Part shown: positions 46,450 to 54,417 of the stretch, in pieces
Numbering within the stretch: position 1 is the first letter of the stretch
Layout: every line of letters begins with the position of its first letter
Assembly (NCBI RefSeq): GCF_008369445.1
Contig: NZ_VTWH01000001.1
Coordinates: forward strand, 620,001 to 684,000
Direction: 5' to 3'
DNA length: 64,000 bases
Origin: Aureimonas fodinaquatilis
GTDB taxonomy: Bacteria > Pseudomonadota > Alphaproteobacteria > Rhizobiales > Rhizobiaceae
The notes under the pieces: model-generated
Told to the model about the DNA's origin: nothing
Databases searched by the model: none
Seen by the model: the letters and a program-made list of their open reading frames with translations, nothing else
Program-made: the position numbers and the translations under genes

Positions 46450-47210
46450 GGAATGAGCCGTTTGATCAGGCGTCGATCTTCCTTACCGAAACCGCCTGCA
46501 TAGATGTTCGAAACCATGAACTGCGCCGACAGCACCTCGGGGTTCAGTTCCGTCAGCGGATCGAACCTGGACTCATGCAGCTTCAAATCAATACGGCCCC
46601 CGATGGGTGCGCTGTAGGGAAGTGGGAAAGCGCGGTAGACCACATCAGCATAAGCTGTCTCCGGACGCTCTGGATGGGGAATGCGGCGAACGTGAATTTC
46701 ACCATTCGGCTGCTCCTCGCCATCAACCAGTCGGACGATCGGGGCGGACGCATCCGGCGTGAACGAGAAATCTGCCACGGGCAGTGTGCGGCGATTGACC
46801 CAGCCCGAGATTGAGCCATCCTCTTTCTCGTCAAAGGCGTAGGTGCAATCCTTTTTCGTATAACCGAACAGTTCACGCCCGGCCGCAATGCCCATTGGAT
46901 CCGAACAGAACATGTAAAGATGGGTCTGCGTGAACAGCCCCTCGTATCGGACCGCGGCCGTGACCATCAGGTCAAACATTCTGCCATTGTGCAGCGACAA
47001 TGTGTGACCGGGAGACGCCATGAACCGGAATGCAACGCGATCATTCACCGGTTCAAACGGTGTGTGCGAAAGGAGGTCACGCAGTTTCGTCTCGTCAACA
47101 CGCGTGATGACTTCCATATTGCGCAATGTGCATTCCCACTCCAGCGGATAAGCGGGTGCATAGGGAGGCATGACGCCACTGTTTTCATGCATCTTGTAGT
47201 TGCCGAACAT
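46446..47210 (-). CDS. Acetoacetate decarboxylase-family protein
   Basis: A 254-aa member of the ADC superfamily. GRELFGYTKKDC at 111-122 matches the Schiff-base region of acetoacetate decarboxylase, with the candidate catalytic Lys at 119/120. GGRIDLKLHESRFDPLTEL is a further family-like block. True ADC decarboxylates 3-keto acids, while relatives catalyse aldol-type or dehydratase reactions. Here it stands in an operon with an FMN 2-hydroxyacid dehydrogenase, an SDR and a ThDP enzyme, so it likely acts on an oxo-acid intermediate. Gap to the preceding lldD-like gene: 15 nt. Confidence 0.82.
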   Translation of the reverse strand: MFGNYKMHENSGVMPPYAPAYPLEWECTLRNMEVITRVDETKLRDLLSHTPFEPVNDRVAFRFMASPGHTLSLHNGRMFDLMVTAAVRYEGLFTQTHLYMFCSDPMGIAAGRELFGYTKKDCTYAFDEKEDGSISGWVNRRTLPVADFSFTPDASAPIVRLVDGEEQPNGEIHVRRIPHPERPETAYADVVYRAFPLPYSAPIGGRIDLKLHESRFDPLTELNPEVLSAQFMVSNIYAGGFGKEDRRLIKRLIP

Positions 47211-47225
47211 GTCTGGCTCCTTTGT

Positions 47226-48404
47226 TTAGAGAGTAGGTCGGCGTCGAAACGGATCGGCGCCGGTTGTAAGGATGGATGGATCAACGTCCTTGATGTTGGT
47301 GACACCGCACAAGGCCATGGTGATATCGAGTTCGCGGTGGATGATCTCCAGGCAACGGCGCACTCCAACTTGCCCCATCGCGCCAAGACCGTAGAGAAAG
47401 GGCCGCCCGATGTAGGCCGCCTGTGCTCCCAGGGCCCGAGCCCGCAGCAGATCCTGACCGGAGCGGATTCCGCCGTCGATATGGACCTCGGCCTGCTGGC
47501 CAACGCGCTCCGCGATTGTTGGAAGCGCACTGATGCTTGACGGAGCACCATCAAGCTGGCGACCGCCATGGTTTGAAACAATGACGGCATCCGCGCCATG
47601 ATCAATCGCCGACTGCGCATCGTCAGGCGTCATCACCCCTTTGACGATCAGCTTGCGGTTCCACATCTCACGAAGCCAGCGCACATCCTTCCAGGACAAT
47701 GTCTGGTCGAACTGCTCTGCAACCCAGCCCGCCAGCGAAGAGACGTCCTCGATCCCATCGACATGACCGACAATGTTGCCGAAGGTGCGTCGGCTGGTGC
47801 GCGCCATGCCCCAGCACCAGCGTGGTTTTGTCGCCAGGTTCAAAAGGTTCATCAGGGTCGGCTTGGGCGGTGTCGACAAGCCGTTCAGTATGTCCTTGTG
47901 CCGCTGCCCCTGGACCTGGAGATCAACTGTCAGCACCAGGGCAGTGCACCCTGCCGCATGTGCCCGTGCCACCAGTCGCTCAATGAACGCGCGATCTTTC
48001 ATAACATAAAGCTGGAACCAGAACGGTGCACTGGTTGCTTGCGCCACATCCTCGATGGAGCAGATGGACATCGACGACAAGGTGAATGGCACCCCGAAGG
48101 CCTGCGCTGCCCTGGCTGCCAATATCTCGCCGTCCGCATGCTGCATTCCTGTCAGTCCCGTTGGTGCCAATGCAAGTGGCATCGTTACCTGTTGACCCAG
48201 AATCGTGTCGGTTAAACTGCGATTGGATATGTCGATACCCACACGCTGGACAAAATTCAGGCTGGCAAGGTCGCGTTGGTTTGCCTGATATGTTGCCTCG
48301 GTATATGCGCCCGCATCGACATAATCGTAAAACATGCGCGGCACGCGTCGACGCGCAAGCTGGCGCAGATCCTCAACGCAGGTGATCCTCTCAGGGCGGT
48401 TCAT
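47226..48404 (-). CDS. FMN-dependent alpha-hydroxy acid dehydrogenase (LldD-like)
   Basis: 392 aa in the L-lactate dehydrogenase/glycolate oxidase family. It has the N-terminal RRVPRMFYDYVDAGAYTEAT, the catalytic His in VSNHGGRQLDGAPS, and the FMN-binding VHIDGGIRSGQDLLRARALG plus AAYIGRPFLYGLGA. It oxidises an L-2-hydroxy acid to the 2-oxo acid, reducing the respiratory chain or oxygen. Start MNRPERI at 48404 has GGGAA 7 nt upstream; an ATG at 48422 would add six residues. It directly follows the TRAP permease genes, implying the imported solute is a 2-hydroxy acid. Confidence 0.9.
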   Translation of the reverse strand: MNRPERITCVEDLRQLARRRVPRMFYDYVDAGAYTEATYQANQRDLASLNFVQRVGIDISNRSLTDTILGQQVTMPLALAPTGLTGMQHADGEILAARAAQAFGVPFTLSSMSICSIEDVAQATSAPFWFQLYVMKDRAFIERLVARAHAAGCTALVLTVDLQVQGQRHKDILNGLSTPPKPTLMNLLNLATKPRWCWGMARTSRRTFGNIVGHVDGIEDVSSLAGWVAEQFDQTLSWKDVRWLREMWNRKLIVKGVMTPDDAQSAIDHGADAVIVSNHGGRQLDGAPSSISALPTIAERVGQQAEVHIDGGIRSGQDLLRARALGAQAAYIGRPFLYGLGAMGQVGVRRCLEIIHRELDITMALCGVTNIKDVDPSILTTGADPFRRRPTL

Positions 48405-48437
48405 GGCATATTCCCGGAACATGGATGGGCCATCGGA

Positions 48438-49706
48438 TCAACGCCCGGTCAGCACGAGGCTGAACCATGGAACGAAGATGATGACGATGGTGAAGGCCAG
48501 ATAGCTGAGGATGAACGGCACTATGGCGCGCATGAACTCGGACAGCGGCGTTTTGGTGATCGTACACGTGGCGAACATGATGGTGCCGACCGGCGGCGTT
48601 ATCCCGCCCAGATGCGCCATCAATACAAAGATCACGCCATAATGAACGGGATCGACGCCGAGCGCGGTGACCACTGGCAGGAATATCGGCCCGAGGATGA
48701 GGATAAGCGCTGTGCCATCTATGAAAGCTCCGGCGATGAGAAGCAGCAAGGCAACCAGAAGCAGCATCAGATGCGCGCTGCCGGTCAGGCCCAGCATTGC
48801 TTCAGCAACTGTTTGTGGCACGCGCTCGAAGGTCAGGATCCAGCTGAAGGCGGCCGAAGCGGCCAGGATCAGAAGGATTGCGGAGGTTGACACCACCGTT
48901 GACCGGAGGGCGGTGAGGACCTGTCGCCAGTTGGCTTCCCTGTAGGCTATGACGCAGACCGCGGTGTAGACAACCGCCACGCTGGCTGCTTCTGCCGGGG
49001 TGAACACGCCCCCGCGAATTCCCACAATGATGATCGCGGGCAGCAGGATAGCCGGTAAAGCCGCAAGGAATGCTCGGCCGAGGGGAATATCCGGGGCGCC
49101 TGTTTCCGGCGGCTCCCAACGGTTGCGACGGCTGGTGATCGACGCCTGGACCATCAGCATTGCTGCAAGCAGGAACCCCGGGATGATTGCACCGGCAAAG
49201 AGTTGGCCGATTGAAACATTGGTGACGAAGCCGAAAAGGATCAGCCCGATGCCGGGTGGAATCATTGGCGCAATAAGCGAAGTGACCGCAGTCAGCGCCA
49301 CCGAGTAGCCGCGGGGATAGCCCCGCCGGAGCATCTCGGGAACCATGATCTTGGCCTGCATGGCTGCGTCGCCATTGGACGATCCTGACATTCCGGCCAG
49401 AAGCGTGCTCAAAGCAACATTTGTCAGCGCCATTCGCCCCCAGAAACGTCGCGTCAAAACACCTGCGAAGGTCATCACGCGCCGACTGATGCCCGAGATG
49501 TTCATCAACTCGCCCGTCAGAATGAACAGGGGCACGGCGATCAGCGGAAAGCTCTGCGTGCCGATAACCAGCCTCTGGGCAAAAATCACGTCCAGCACTG
49601 CAGGTTCAAAGAGAACGTAGACCAGAGACAGCATGATCAGGATCATGCCCACCGGAACACCAATCAGCAGCAGCAGGACGAACAGGGCACCGACAGCAGC
49701 GAGCAT
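48438..49706 (-). CDS. dctM: TRAP transporter large permease, DctM
   Basis: 422 aa with about 12 membrane helices. It begins MLAAVGALFVLLLLIGVPVG and shows PLFILTGELMNISGISRR and GGITPPVGTIMFATCTI, both DctM signatures. It forms the ion-coupled transport core with DctQ. ATG 49706 lies 2 nt from the dctQ stop; a longer open frame reaching 49874 overlaps dctQ and is rejected. It is followed at 15-34 nt by the FMN hydroxyacid dehydrogenase. Confidence 0.94.
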   Translation of the reverse strand: MLAAVGALFVLLLLIGVPVGMILIMLSLVYVLFEPAVLDVIFAQRLVIGTQSFPLIAVPLFILTGELMNISGISRRVMTFAGVLTRRFWGRMALTNVALSTLLAGMSGSSNGDAAMQAKIMVPEMLRRGYPRGYSVALTAVTSLIAPMIPPGIGLILFGFVTNVSIGQLFAGAIIPGFLLAAMLMVQASITSRRNRWEPPETGAPDIPLGRAFLAALPAILLPAIIIVGIRGGVFTPAEAASVAVVYTAVCVIAYREANWRQVLTALRSTVVSTSAILLILAASAAFSWILTFERVPQTVAEAMLGLTGSAHLMLLLVALLLLIAGAFIDGTALILILGPIFLPVVTALGVDPVHYGVIFVLMAHLGGITPPVGTIMFATCTITKTPLSEFMRAIVPFILSYLAFTIVIIFVPWFSLVLTGR

Positions 49707-49708
49707 GG

Positions 49709-50209
49709 TCAGACCTCCGTCCGTGTGAAGGAAACGCGGATCAGGCGAACGAGATAGGAAAAGCTCAGCAAGCCGAAGCCGATCGGCAGCGCGGTGTAGA
49801 GCCAGCGTGCCGATATCCGAAGCGAAGGAATCTGGTTCCCTGTCCGCTCGACCAGACTGATGCCAACCTTGCAAAGGTAAATAGATGTCATCAGCAGGAG
49901 CGTGTATCTGACAATCACCACCAGGCGTCGGAGCCAGGGGCTTTTGACTCTGTCGATGGCATCGATGCCCATATGAGCTCCGTCACGTTCAGCGACGATG
50001 AGGCCAAGGAAGATCAGCCAGGCAAAGAGGACCGTGGAGACATCGTAGGAAAAGATCATCGCGCTGTTGAACCCGTAGCGCATGACCACTGCGGAGAAGA
50101 CGATGGTAACGATGGCGATGAGTGTCACGATGGCGATGGCGGAAACCAGCTTTGCCAAGCCGGCCTCGACACGGTTAAGCCAGAAAATGGCTCGGCGTTC
50201 TGCGGTCAT
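49709..50209 (-). CDS. dctQ: TRAP transporter small permease, DctQ
   Basis: 166 aa with four membrane helices: LAKLVSAIAIVTLIAIVTIVF, FSYDVSTVLFAWLIFLGLIVA, VVIVRYTLLLMTSIYL and ALPIGFGLLSFSYLVRL. The segment VAERDGAHMGIDAI is the conserved DctQ loop. It pairs with DctM 2 nt downstream. The gene is separated from dctP by 189 nt containing the composite palindromic element. Confidence 0.9.
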   Translation of the reverse strand: MTAERRAIFWLNRVEAGLAKLVSAIAIVTLIAIVTIVFSAVVMRYGFNSAMIFSYDVSTVLFAWLIFLGLIVAERDGAHMGIDAIDRVKSPWLRRLVVIVRYTLLLMTSIYLCKVGISLVERTGNQIPSLRISARWLYTALPIGFGLLSFSYLVRLIRVSFTRTEV

Positions 50210-50270
50210 GTTTGATTTTCCCGAGGATCAGCGGCCAAAGGGGCGCAGGCAGGGCCGGGCAGGAGACCTT

Positions 50271-50370
50271 GAGTGTTTCATGTGATCTTTTGATCACCTG
50301 AAATACTCTGACTCTCTGTTCTGTCGAATTGTCTTGCCGTTGAAACGCTGCCGCTCCTGCAAGAAATGCT
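50271..50370 (+). repeat. Composite palindromic element (family copy 5) between dctP and dctQ
   Basis: Hairpin A has 17-nt arms, 50271-50287 and 50292-50308 (GAGTGTTTCA start, loop TTTT), pairing except for one mismatch and one G-T wobble. The 45-bp unit B is at 50326-50370, in the same orientation as 3829-3873, and contains CTTGCCGTTGAAACG; its right arm is degenerate. On the minus-strand transcript the structures fall between the binding-protein and permease genes, where stem-loops commonly stabilise the upstream message. Confidence 0.8.
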
Positions 50371-50398
50371 CCCGTCGCCTGCCAGATGCGCCAGCCGC

Positions 50399-51376
50399 CT
50401 ATTTGGAATCGATGATTGCGCGCGCGCGTTCGTAGAGACCAGGTGTCCATTCAGGGAAAGATTCAGCAATGGTTCCGGCACGTTCGGCAAAGGCTGCTCG
50501 GTCCACGTCGCTGATGATGGTCATCCCGTTGTCGCGCAGCTTGCTGATTCCGGTTTCGTAACTGGCAATGGAGGCCGCTGACATGGCCGCGCAGGCCGCA
50601 TCGGCCTCTGTCTGCAGAATGTCCTGATGCTCGGGGCTTAGACGGTCGAACTGCGAGGCGCTGATGACAAGCGGTACGATGTCCTGAATATGGTTCGTCT
50701 GGATCAGGAAACGTGCGTGCTCATAGTGACGCTGATCGATGATCGACAATGGGGGAGCCTCTGCCGCATCAATCACTCCCTGCGCAAGGGCCGAGTAAAC
50801 CTCTGGCCATGGTATTGGCGTGGGCGATCCTCCCATCACGCGCTCGACCATCTGCGTATAGATGGTGACTGGCTGAACCCGGATGGCCATGTCGGCAGTT
50901 TCGGCGGGCGAGCGTGCCTCGCGGTTGCGCGTGTACAGATCGCGGGTACCATAGTGCAGATAACACATGACCCGCAGATTGTTCTGGAGAACCTGCTCAT
51001 TCAGCTGAGTCACAAGATCAGAACCGATAAGACGCTCGACGTCCTCGATGCCGCCATACATGAACGGATAAACGATGATGGAGAAGTCGGGGACGTAATC
51101 GGCCAGATTGCCCGCCTGAACCTGTCCCATCAGATCGGCACCGAAAGCCATCTGCTCGACAAGCTGAGCGCTCTCACCCAACTGTCCCGAAGGAAACAAA
51201 TCGATGCGCACCTGGCCATCCGTGCGTTCCCGAACGCGCTCGGCCATGGCGGCTGCTTCCGTATGAACAAAGTGCGATGGCCCGTTCATATGCGCGAAGC
51301 GTATAACTTCTTCAGCCTTTACAACTCCCAAGGATCCTGCGAGCGCAGCGGCGCAAATGATGATTTTATATTTCAT
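50399..51376 (-). CDS. dctP: TRAP transporter substrate-binding protein, DctP
   Basis: A 325-aa periplasmic receptor with a Sec signal peptide (residues 1-21, ending VVKA). The mature protein shows IRFAHMNGPSHFVHTEAAAMAERV, LFPSGQLGESAQLVEQMAFG and AIRVQPVTIYTQMVERVMGGSPTPIPWPEVYSALAQGVIDAAE, the DctP core with the carboxylate-binding Arg in IRVQ. It binds a carboxylate solute; the downstream LldD-like enzyme suggests a 2-hydroxy acid. First gene of the operon, divergent from the GntR regulator (136 nt). Confidence 0.93.
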   Translation of the reverse strand: MKYKIIICAAALAGSLGVVKAEEVIRFAHMNGPSHFVHTEAAAMAERVRERTDGQVRIDLFPSGQLGESAQLVEQMAFGADLMGQVQAGNLADYVPDFSIIVYPFMYGGIEDVERLIGSDLVTQLNEQVLQNNLRVMCYLHYGTRDLYTRNREARSPAETADMAIRVQPVTIYTQMVERVMGGSPTPIPWPEVYSALAQGVIDAAEAPPLSIIDQRHYEHARFLIQTNHIQDIVPLVISASQFDRLSPEHQDILQTEADAACAAMSAASIASYETGISKLRDNGMTIISDVDRAAFAERAGTIAESFPEWTPGLYERARAIIDSK

Positions 51377-51512
51377 GTTCGGTCCCTCCCGACCTGCATA
51401 ACGCGATCACGTCTACTGTACTTTGTACCCATTGTACAATAGAAAATATTACCTGGTAACCGAATTTGGGCTTCCGAAGCGGTTGCGGAAAAATCCAGCG
51501 GGGTGAAGTTCA

Positions 51513-52484
51513 TTGGACGCCAATCAGATCGCCAGCCTTTCCGACCAGGTGCGCGCGCGGCTTGAGGAGCTTATCAGGAGTGGAGCTATCCAGCCGGGTG
51601 AGCGGTTGGTCGAGCTTCAGCTGGCACGCGTCTTTGCGGTCAGTCGGTCACCCGTGCGCCGGGCTTTGGTCGAGCTTGAAGCAGGTGGGCTGATCACGTC
51701 ACAAGGACGTCGCGGCTACCTCGTTAACGGTGAAGCCCGGTCAGATTCGGGTGGATCTGCCCACGTTGATGACATCAATCTGGATCAGTCTCGACATTGG
51801 GAACGCATCTATGCCTCGGTAGAGCAGGACGTTCTGACGCAGATGCTTTATCAGCCCATAAAGATCAACGAGGTGCGTCTGGCAGAGCATTTTGAAGTCA
51901 GCCGCACCGTGACACGTGATGTTCTGGCCCGCATGCACGGCTTGGGGCTGATCGCCAAAAGCCGAAGTGGGGCATGGATCGCAAACCAGCTCACGTCTGA
52001 CACGATCCGCGATCTGTATGAACTGAGAGAGCTTCTGGAGCCAAGAGCCCTCAAGCTGGTTGCCCCGAGATTGGAGCCGCGACAAATCGAGCAGGCAAAG
52101 ATGCGCATCCGTGAGATACTCCGGAATGAAATCGTGGATGGTGCCAGCTTCGACCGGATTGAACGCGACCTTCATATCGACATCATCGGGGCTTGCCCGA
52201 ATAAGGAAATCGTCACGGCCCTGAAACGAACGCATGTCCTGTTTGCTCCGACACGCCATTTGCTCGACCCTGTGCTGGGCATTCCGCTTTCGCAAATCGA
52301 AGACGCGTTAAAGGAGCACCTCGAGATTCTTGAGCATCTTGCAAGCGGTTCTGCAAAGGCCGCAGCGGATCATCTGGCCGCTCACCTTTCGGGCGCCATT
52401 GATCGCTGGCTTGGAAGACTGGACCATGCTGGGCCGAGCTGCGTTACCCCCATGCCTGTGTATCTGTCAGCATTCAAAATCTAG
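51513..52484 (+). CDS. GntR/FCD regulator with two tandem winged-helix domains
   Basis: 323 aa. The first GntR wHTH is at about 5-68 (GERLVELQLARVFAVSRSPV). A second one, at about 88-150 (INEVRLAEHFEVSRTVTRDV), is followed by a C-terminal FCD effector domain (about 165-305, with DLHIDIIGACP and ALKEHLEILEHL carrying candidate metal-binding His). Most FadR-group proteins have one wHTH. It starts with TTG 51513 after GGGGTGA (51501-51507). Divergent from dctP, it likely represses the TRAP-catabolic operon and responds to the imported acid. Confidence 0.87.
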   Translation: MDANQIASLSDQVRARLEELIRSGAIQPGERLVELQLARVFAVSRSPVRRALVELEAGGLITSQGRRGYLVNGEARSDSGGSAHVDDINLDQSRHWERIYASVEQDVLTQMLYQPIKINEVRLAEHFEVSRTVTRDVLARMHGLGLIAKSRSGAWIANQLTSDTIRDLYELRELLEPRALKLVAPRLEPRQIEQAKMRIREILRNEIVDGASFDRIERDLHIDIIGACPNKEIVTALKRTHVLFAPTRHLLDPVLGIPLSQIEDALKEHLEILEHLASGSAKAAADHLAAHLSGAIDRWLGRLDHAGPSCVTPMPVYLSAFKI

Positions 52485-52578
52485 AGCTACAGATCAAACA
52501 CTTCTGGGTTACCCTATGGCTATTGACGCGGGTAACCTGCCAGAATGCTGTGATGTAAAGCTGTAAGGATGAGAGAAA

Positions 52579-53829
52579 ATGAGCAGTCAATGGCCTCACC
52601 TCGACTATCTCGGCTGGCGGGAGACTTGCTCCGCCCTGCATCTTTACCTTCAGATTGCGGGTAAGTATCGGCTGGCACACACACCGTGGCTCAACCACTC
52701 CTGGAACGCGACTTTCTATGTCACGCCGATCGGTCTGGCTTCATCACCCATACCCGACGGTCCGGGCATTGAGATATGGTTCGACCTTCGCGAGCATAAG
52801 GTTGTTGGCACATGCGGAGAGGGGCGCACCGCATCTTTCCCGCTTGGACCGTCAACGGTTGCGCAGTTTCATGCCAGCTTCGTCAATCTCATATCGGAGC
52901 TTGGCGGAACGCCGGCTTTTGACGGCGCACCCAACGAAGTGCCGTATCCGGTGCCGTTCATTGAGGACGACCGCGAGCGGCCTTATGATCGGGATGCCGT
53001 GCACCGCTTTCATCAGGCCTTGGTGGCTGTCGACAGAGTGTTCAAAACCTTTCGCACTTCCTTCATCGGCAAAGCCAGCCCGGTTCACCTGTTCTGGGGC
53101 AGTTTCGATCTGGCCGTTACGCGGTTTTCGGGCCGGCGCGCTCCGCTGCATGGCGGAGGCGTTCCAGCTTTGCCAGACGATGTTGCGCAAGAGGCCTATG
53201 ATCGGGAAGTGTCATCCGCAGGGTTCTGGCCGGGCGGCGGCGGGCTGGATTATCCGGCTTTCTATGCTTACGCCTATCCAGCGCCCAACGGCTTCAAAAA
53301 CTTCCCAGTCGGGCCGGATGCCGCCTTCTGGAGCGAGGATTTGTCGGAGTTTGTTCTGCCCTATGATGCTGTGCAATCTTCGGCAGACCCGGACAGGGCT
53401 TTGATGGAGTTTCTGGTTACCACCTATGAGGCCGCCGCGGACCTGGGAAAATGGGACCGGGATCTTCTGGAATGTGCACAGGGCAAGCCGCGTCAGGTGC
53501 GCCCGCCGGACGCGGAAGCGGCAAAGGCCGCCGCAGCAGTGGGTGACGAAACCGTTGAGCGAGAAGACGGCGCTGCGAAGGGGCGATACTGGATTGTTGT
53601 CGACGGGGTTGAAGCCGAAATGACCTATAGCCGGGCGGGCGAAGACCTGATCATCATTGACCACACCGAAGTGCCGGGCGCGCTGCGCGGGCGCAAGGTT
53701 GGCGAGCGGCTGGTGCGTCAGGCAATTGAGGATGCCCGACGCGACGGGGTGGCCATCATTCCGCTTTGTCCGTTTGCAAAAGCCCAGATTGATCGTCATC
53801 CGGAATGGCAGGATGTGCTGCGTCGTTAA
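52579..53829 (+). CDS. DUF5996 protein fused to YjdJ-type GNAT domain
   Basis: 416 aa. Residues 1-305 match the DUF5996 pattern (WPHLDYLGWRETCSALHLYLQ, VHLFWGSFDLAVTRFSGR, GFWPGGGGLDYPAFYAYAYP). Residues about 335-416 are a short GNAT of the YjdJ/GCN5-related kind (TEVPGALRGRKVGERLVRQAI and IIPLCPFAKAQIDRHPEW). Small GNATs of this type acetylate unknown amines. DUF5996 has no assigned activity; the acetyltransferase module suggests a modification step. It is located between the GntR gene and the Liv operon. Confidence 0.8.
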   Translation: MSSQWPHLDYLGWRETCSALHLYLQIAGKYRLAHTPWLNHSWNATFYVTPIGLASSPIPDGPGIEIWFDLREHKVVGTCGEGRTASFPLGPSTVAQFHASFVNLISELGGTPAFDGAPNEVPYPVPFIEDDRERPYDRDAVHRFHQALVAVDRVFKTFRTSFIGKASPVHLFWGSFDLAVTRFSGRRAPLHGGGVPALPDDVAQEAYDREVSSAGFWPGGGGLDYPAFYAYAYPAPNGFKNFPVGPDAAFWSEDLSEFVLPYDAVQSSADPDRALMEFLVTTYEAAADLGKWDRDLLECAQGKPRQVRPPDAEAAKAAAAVGDETVEREDGAAKGRYWIVVDGVEAEMTYSRAGEDLIIIDHTEVPGALRGRKVGERLVRQAIEDARRDGVAIIPLCPFAKAQIDRHPEWQDVLRR

Positions 53830-53871
53830 AAAACGCCCTGCCATCGGTGCAGAATCTCTCCAATGGCAGGG
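53828..53871 (-). terminator. Terminator of the Liv operon, convergent position
   Basis: On the minus strand: a 9-bp stem formed by 53863-53871 and 53836-53844 (CCCTGCCAT/ATGGCAGGG), then a T-run complementary to AAAAAA at 53828-53833. It ends the minus-strand transcript after the AhpD-like gene. Confidence 0.85.
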
Positions 53872-53888
53872 TAACGATCTGTGGAATT

Positions 53889-54407
53889 TCAGGCTGAAAC
53901 CTGAAGAACGTCATTAAAGCGGTTAAAGGCACCGCACAGCGCAATGCGCCATGTCAGCTCAACAATCTGCGCGTCTGAGAAATGCTTGCGCAGATCTTCC
54001 AGCACCTGATCGCGAATGCGGTGCCAGTCACTTGAAACCGCAATGGCGTAGTTGACAACCAGCCTGTCAACGTCGGTGAGTGCCGGATAGGCCTGCAATT
54101 CTTCAAGCGTTTCCACACCTTCCAGAACAAGGCCAGCGACTGCCAGCTTCGGCGCGTGCTGGTCAATGCAGAAATCGCATTTGTTCACCAGCGAAACCGT
54201 GATGATGGCTAGCTCAAGATAGCGCTTGTCGAGAACGGCTTCATCCGAAAGCTGGGTCAGAAGCTTCCACATATGCTCAAAAACCGGAAGCCGGTTGGCC
54301 ATAACACCGGCCTGGCCGGCAAAAGGGCCATAGGCAAGCATCTTGTCCCAGAGCGGGCGCAGCTCTTCGGGAAGATTTTCACGGCCAAGGGCTGGGACAC
54401 GGGGCAT
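53889..54407 (-). CDS. Carboxymuconolactone decarboxylase/AhpD-like protein
   Basis: 172 aa from ATG 54407. The AhpD redox-type motif Cys77-x2-Cys80-x3-His84 (KCDFCIDQHA) is present, so a thiol-peroxidase or disulfide role is more likely than lactone decarboxylation. Mostly helical. It is the last gene of the Liv ABC operon (10-nt gap after livM), unlike most Liv operons, and may act on the imported compound or protect against peroxide made by the divergent flavin monooxygenase (inference). Confidence 0.85.
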   Translation of the reverse strand: MPRVPALGRENLPEELRPLWDKMLAYGPFAGQAGVMANRLPVFEHMWKLLTQLSDEAVLDKRYLELAIITVSLVNKCDFCIDQHAPKLAVAGLVLEGVETLEELQAYPALTDVDRLVVNYAIAVSSDWHRIRDQVLEDLRKHFSDAQIVELTWRIALCGAFNRFNDVLQVSA

Positions 54408-54417
54408 GGCTGTTTCC

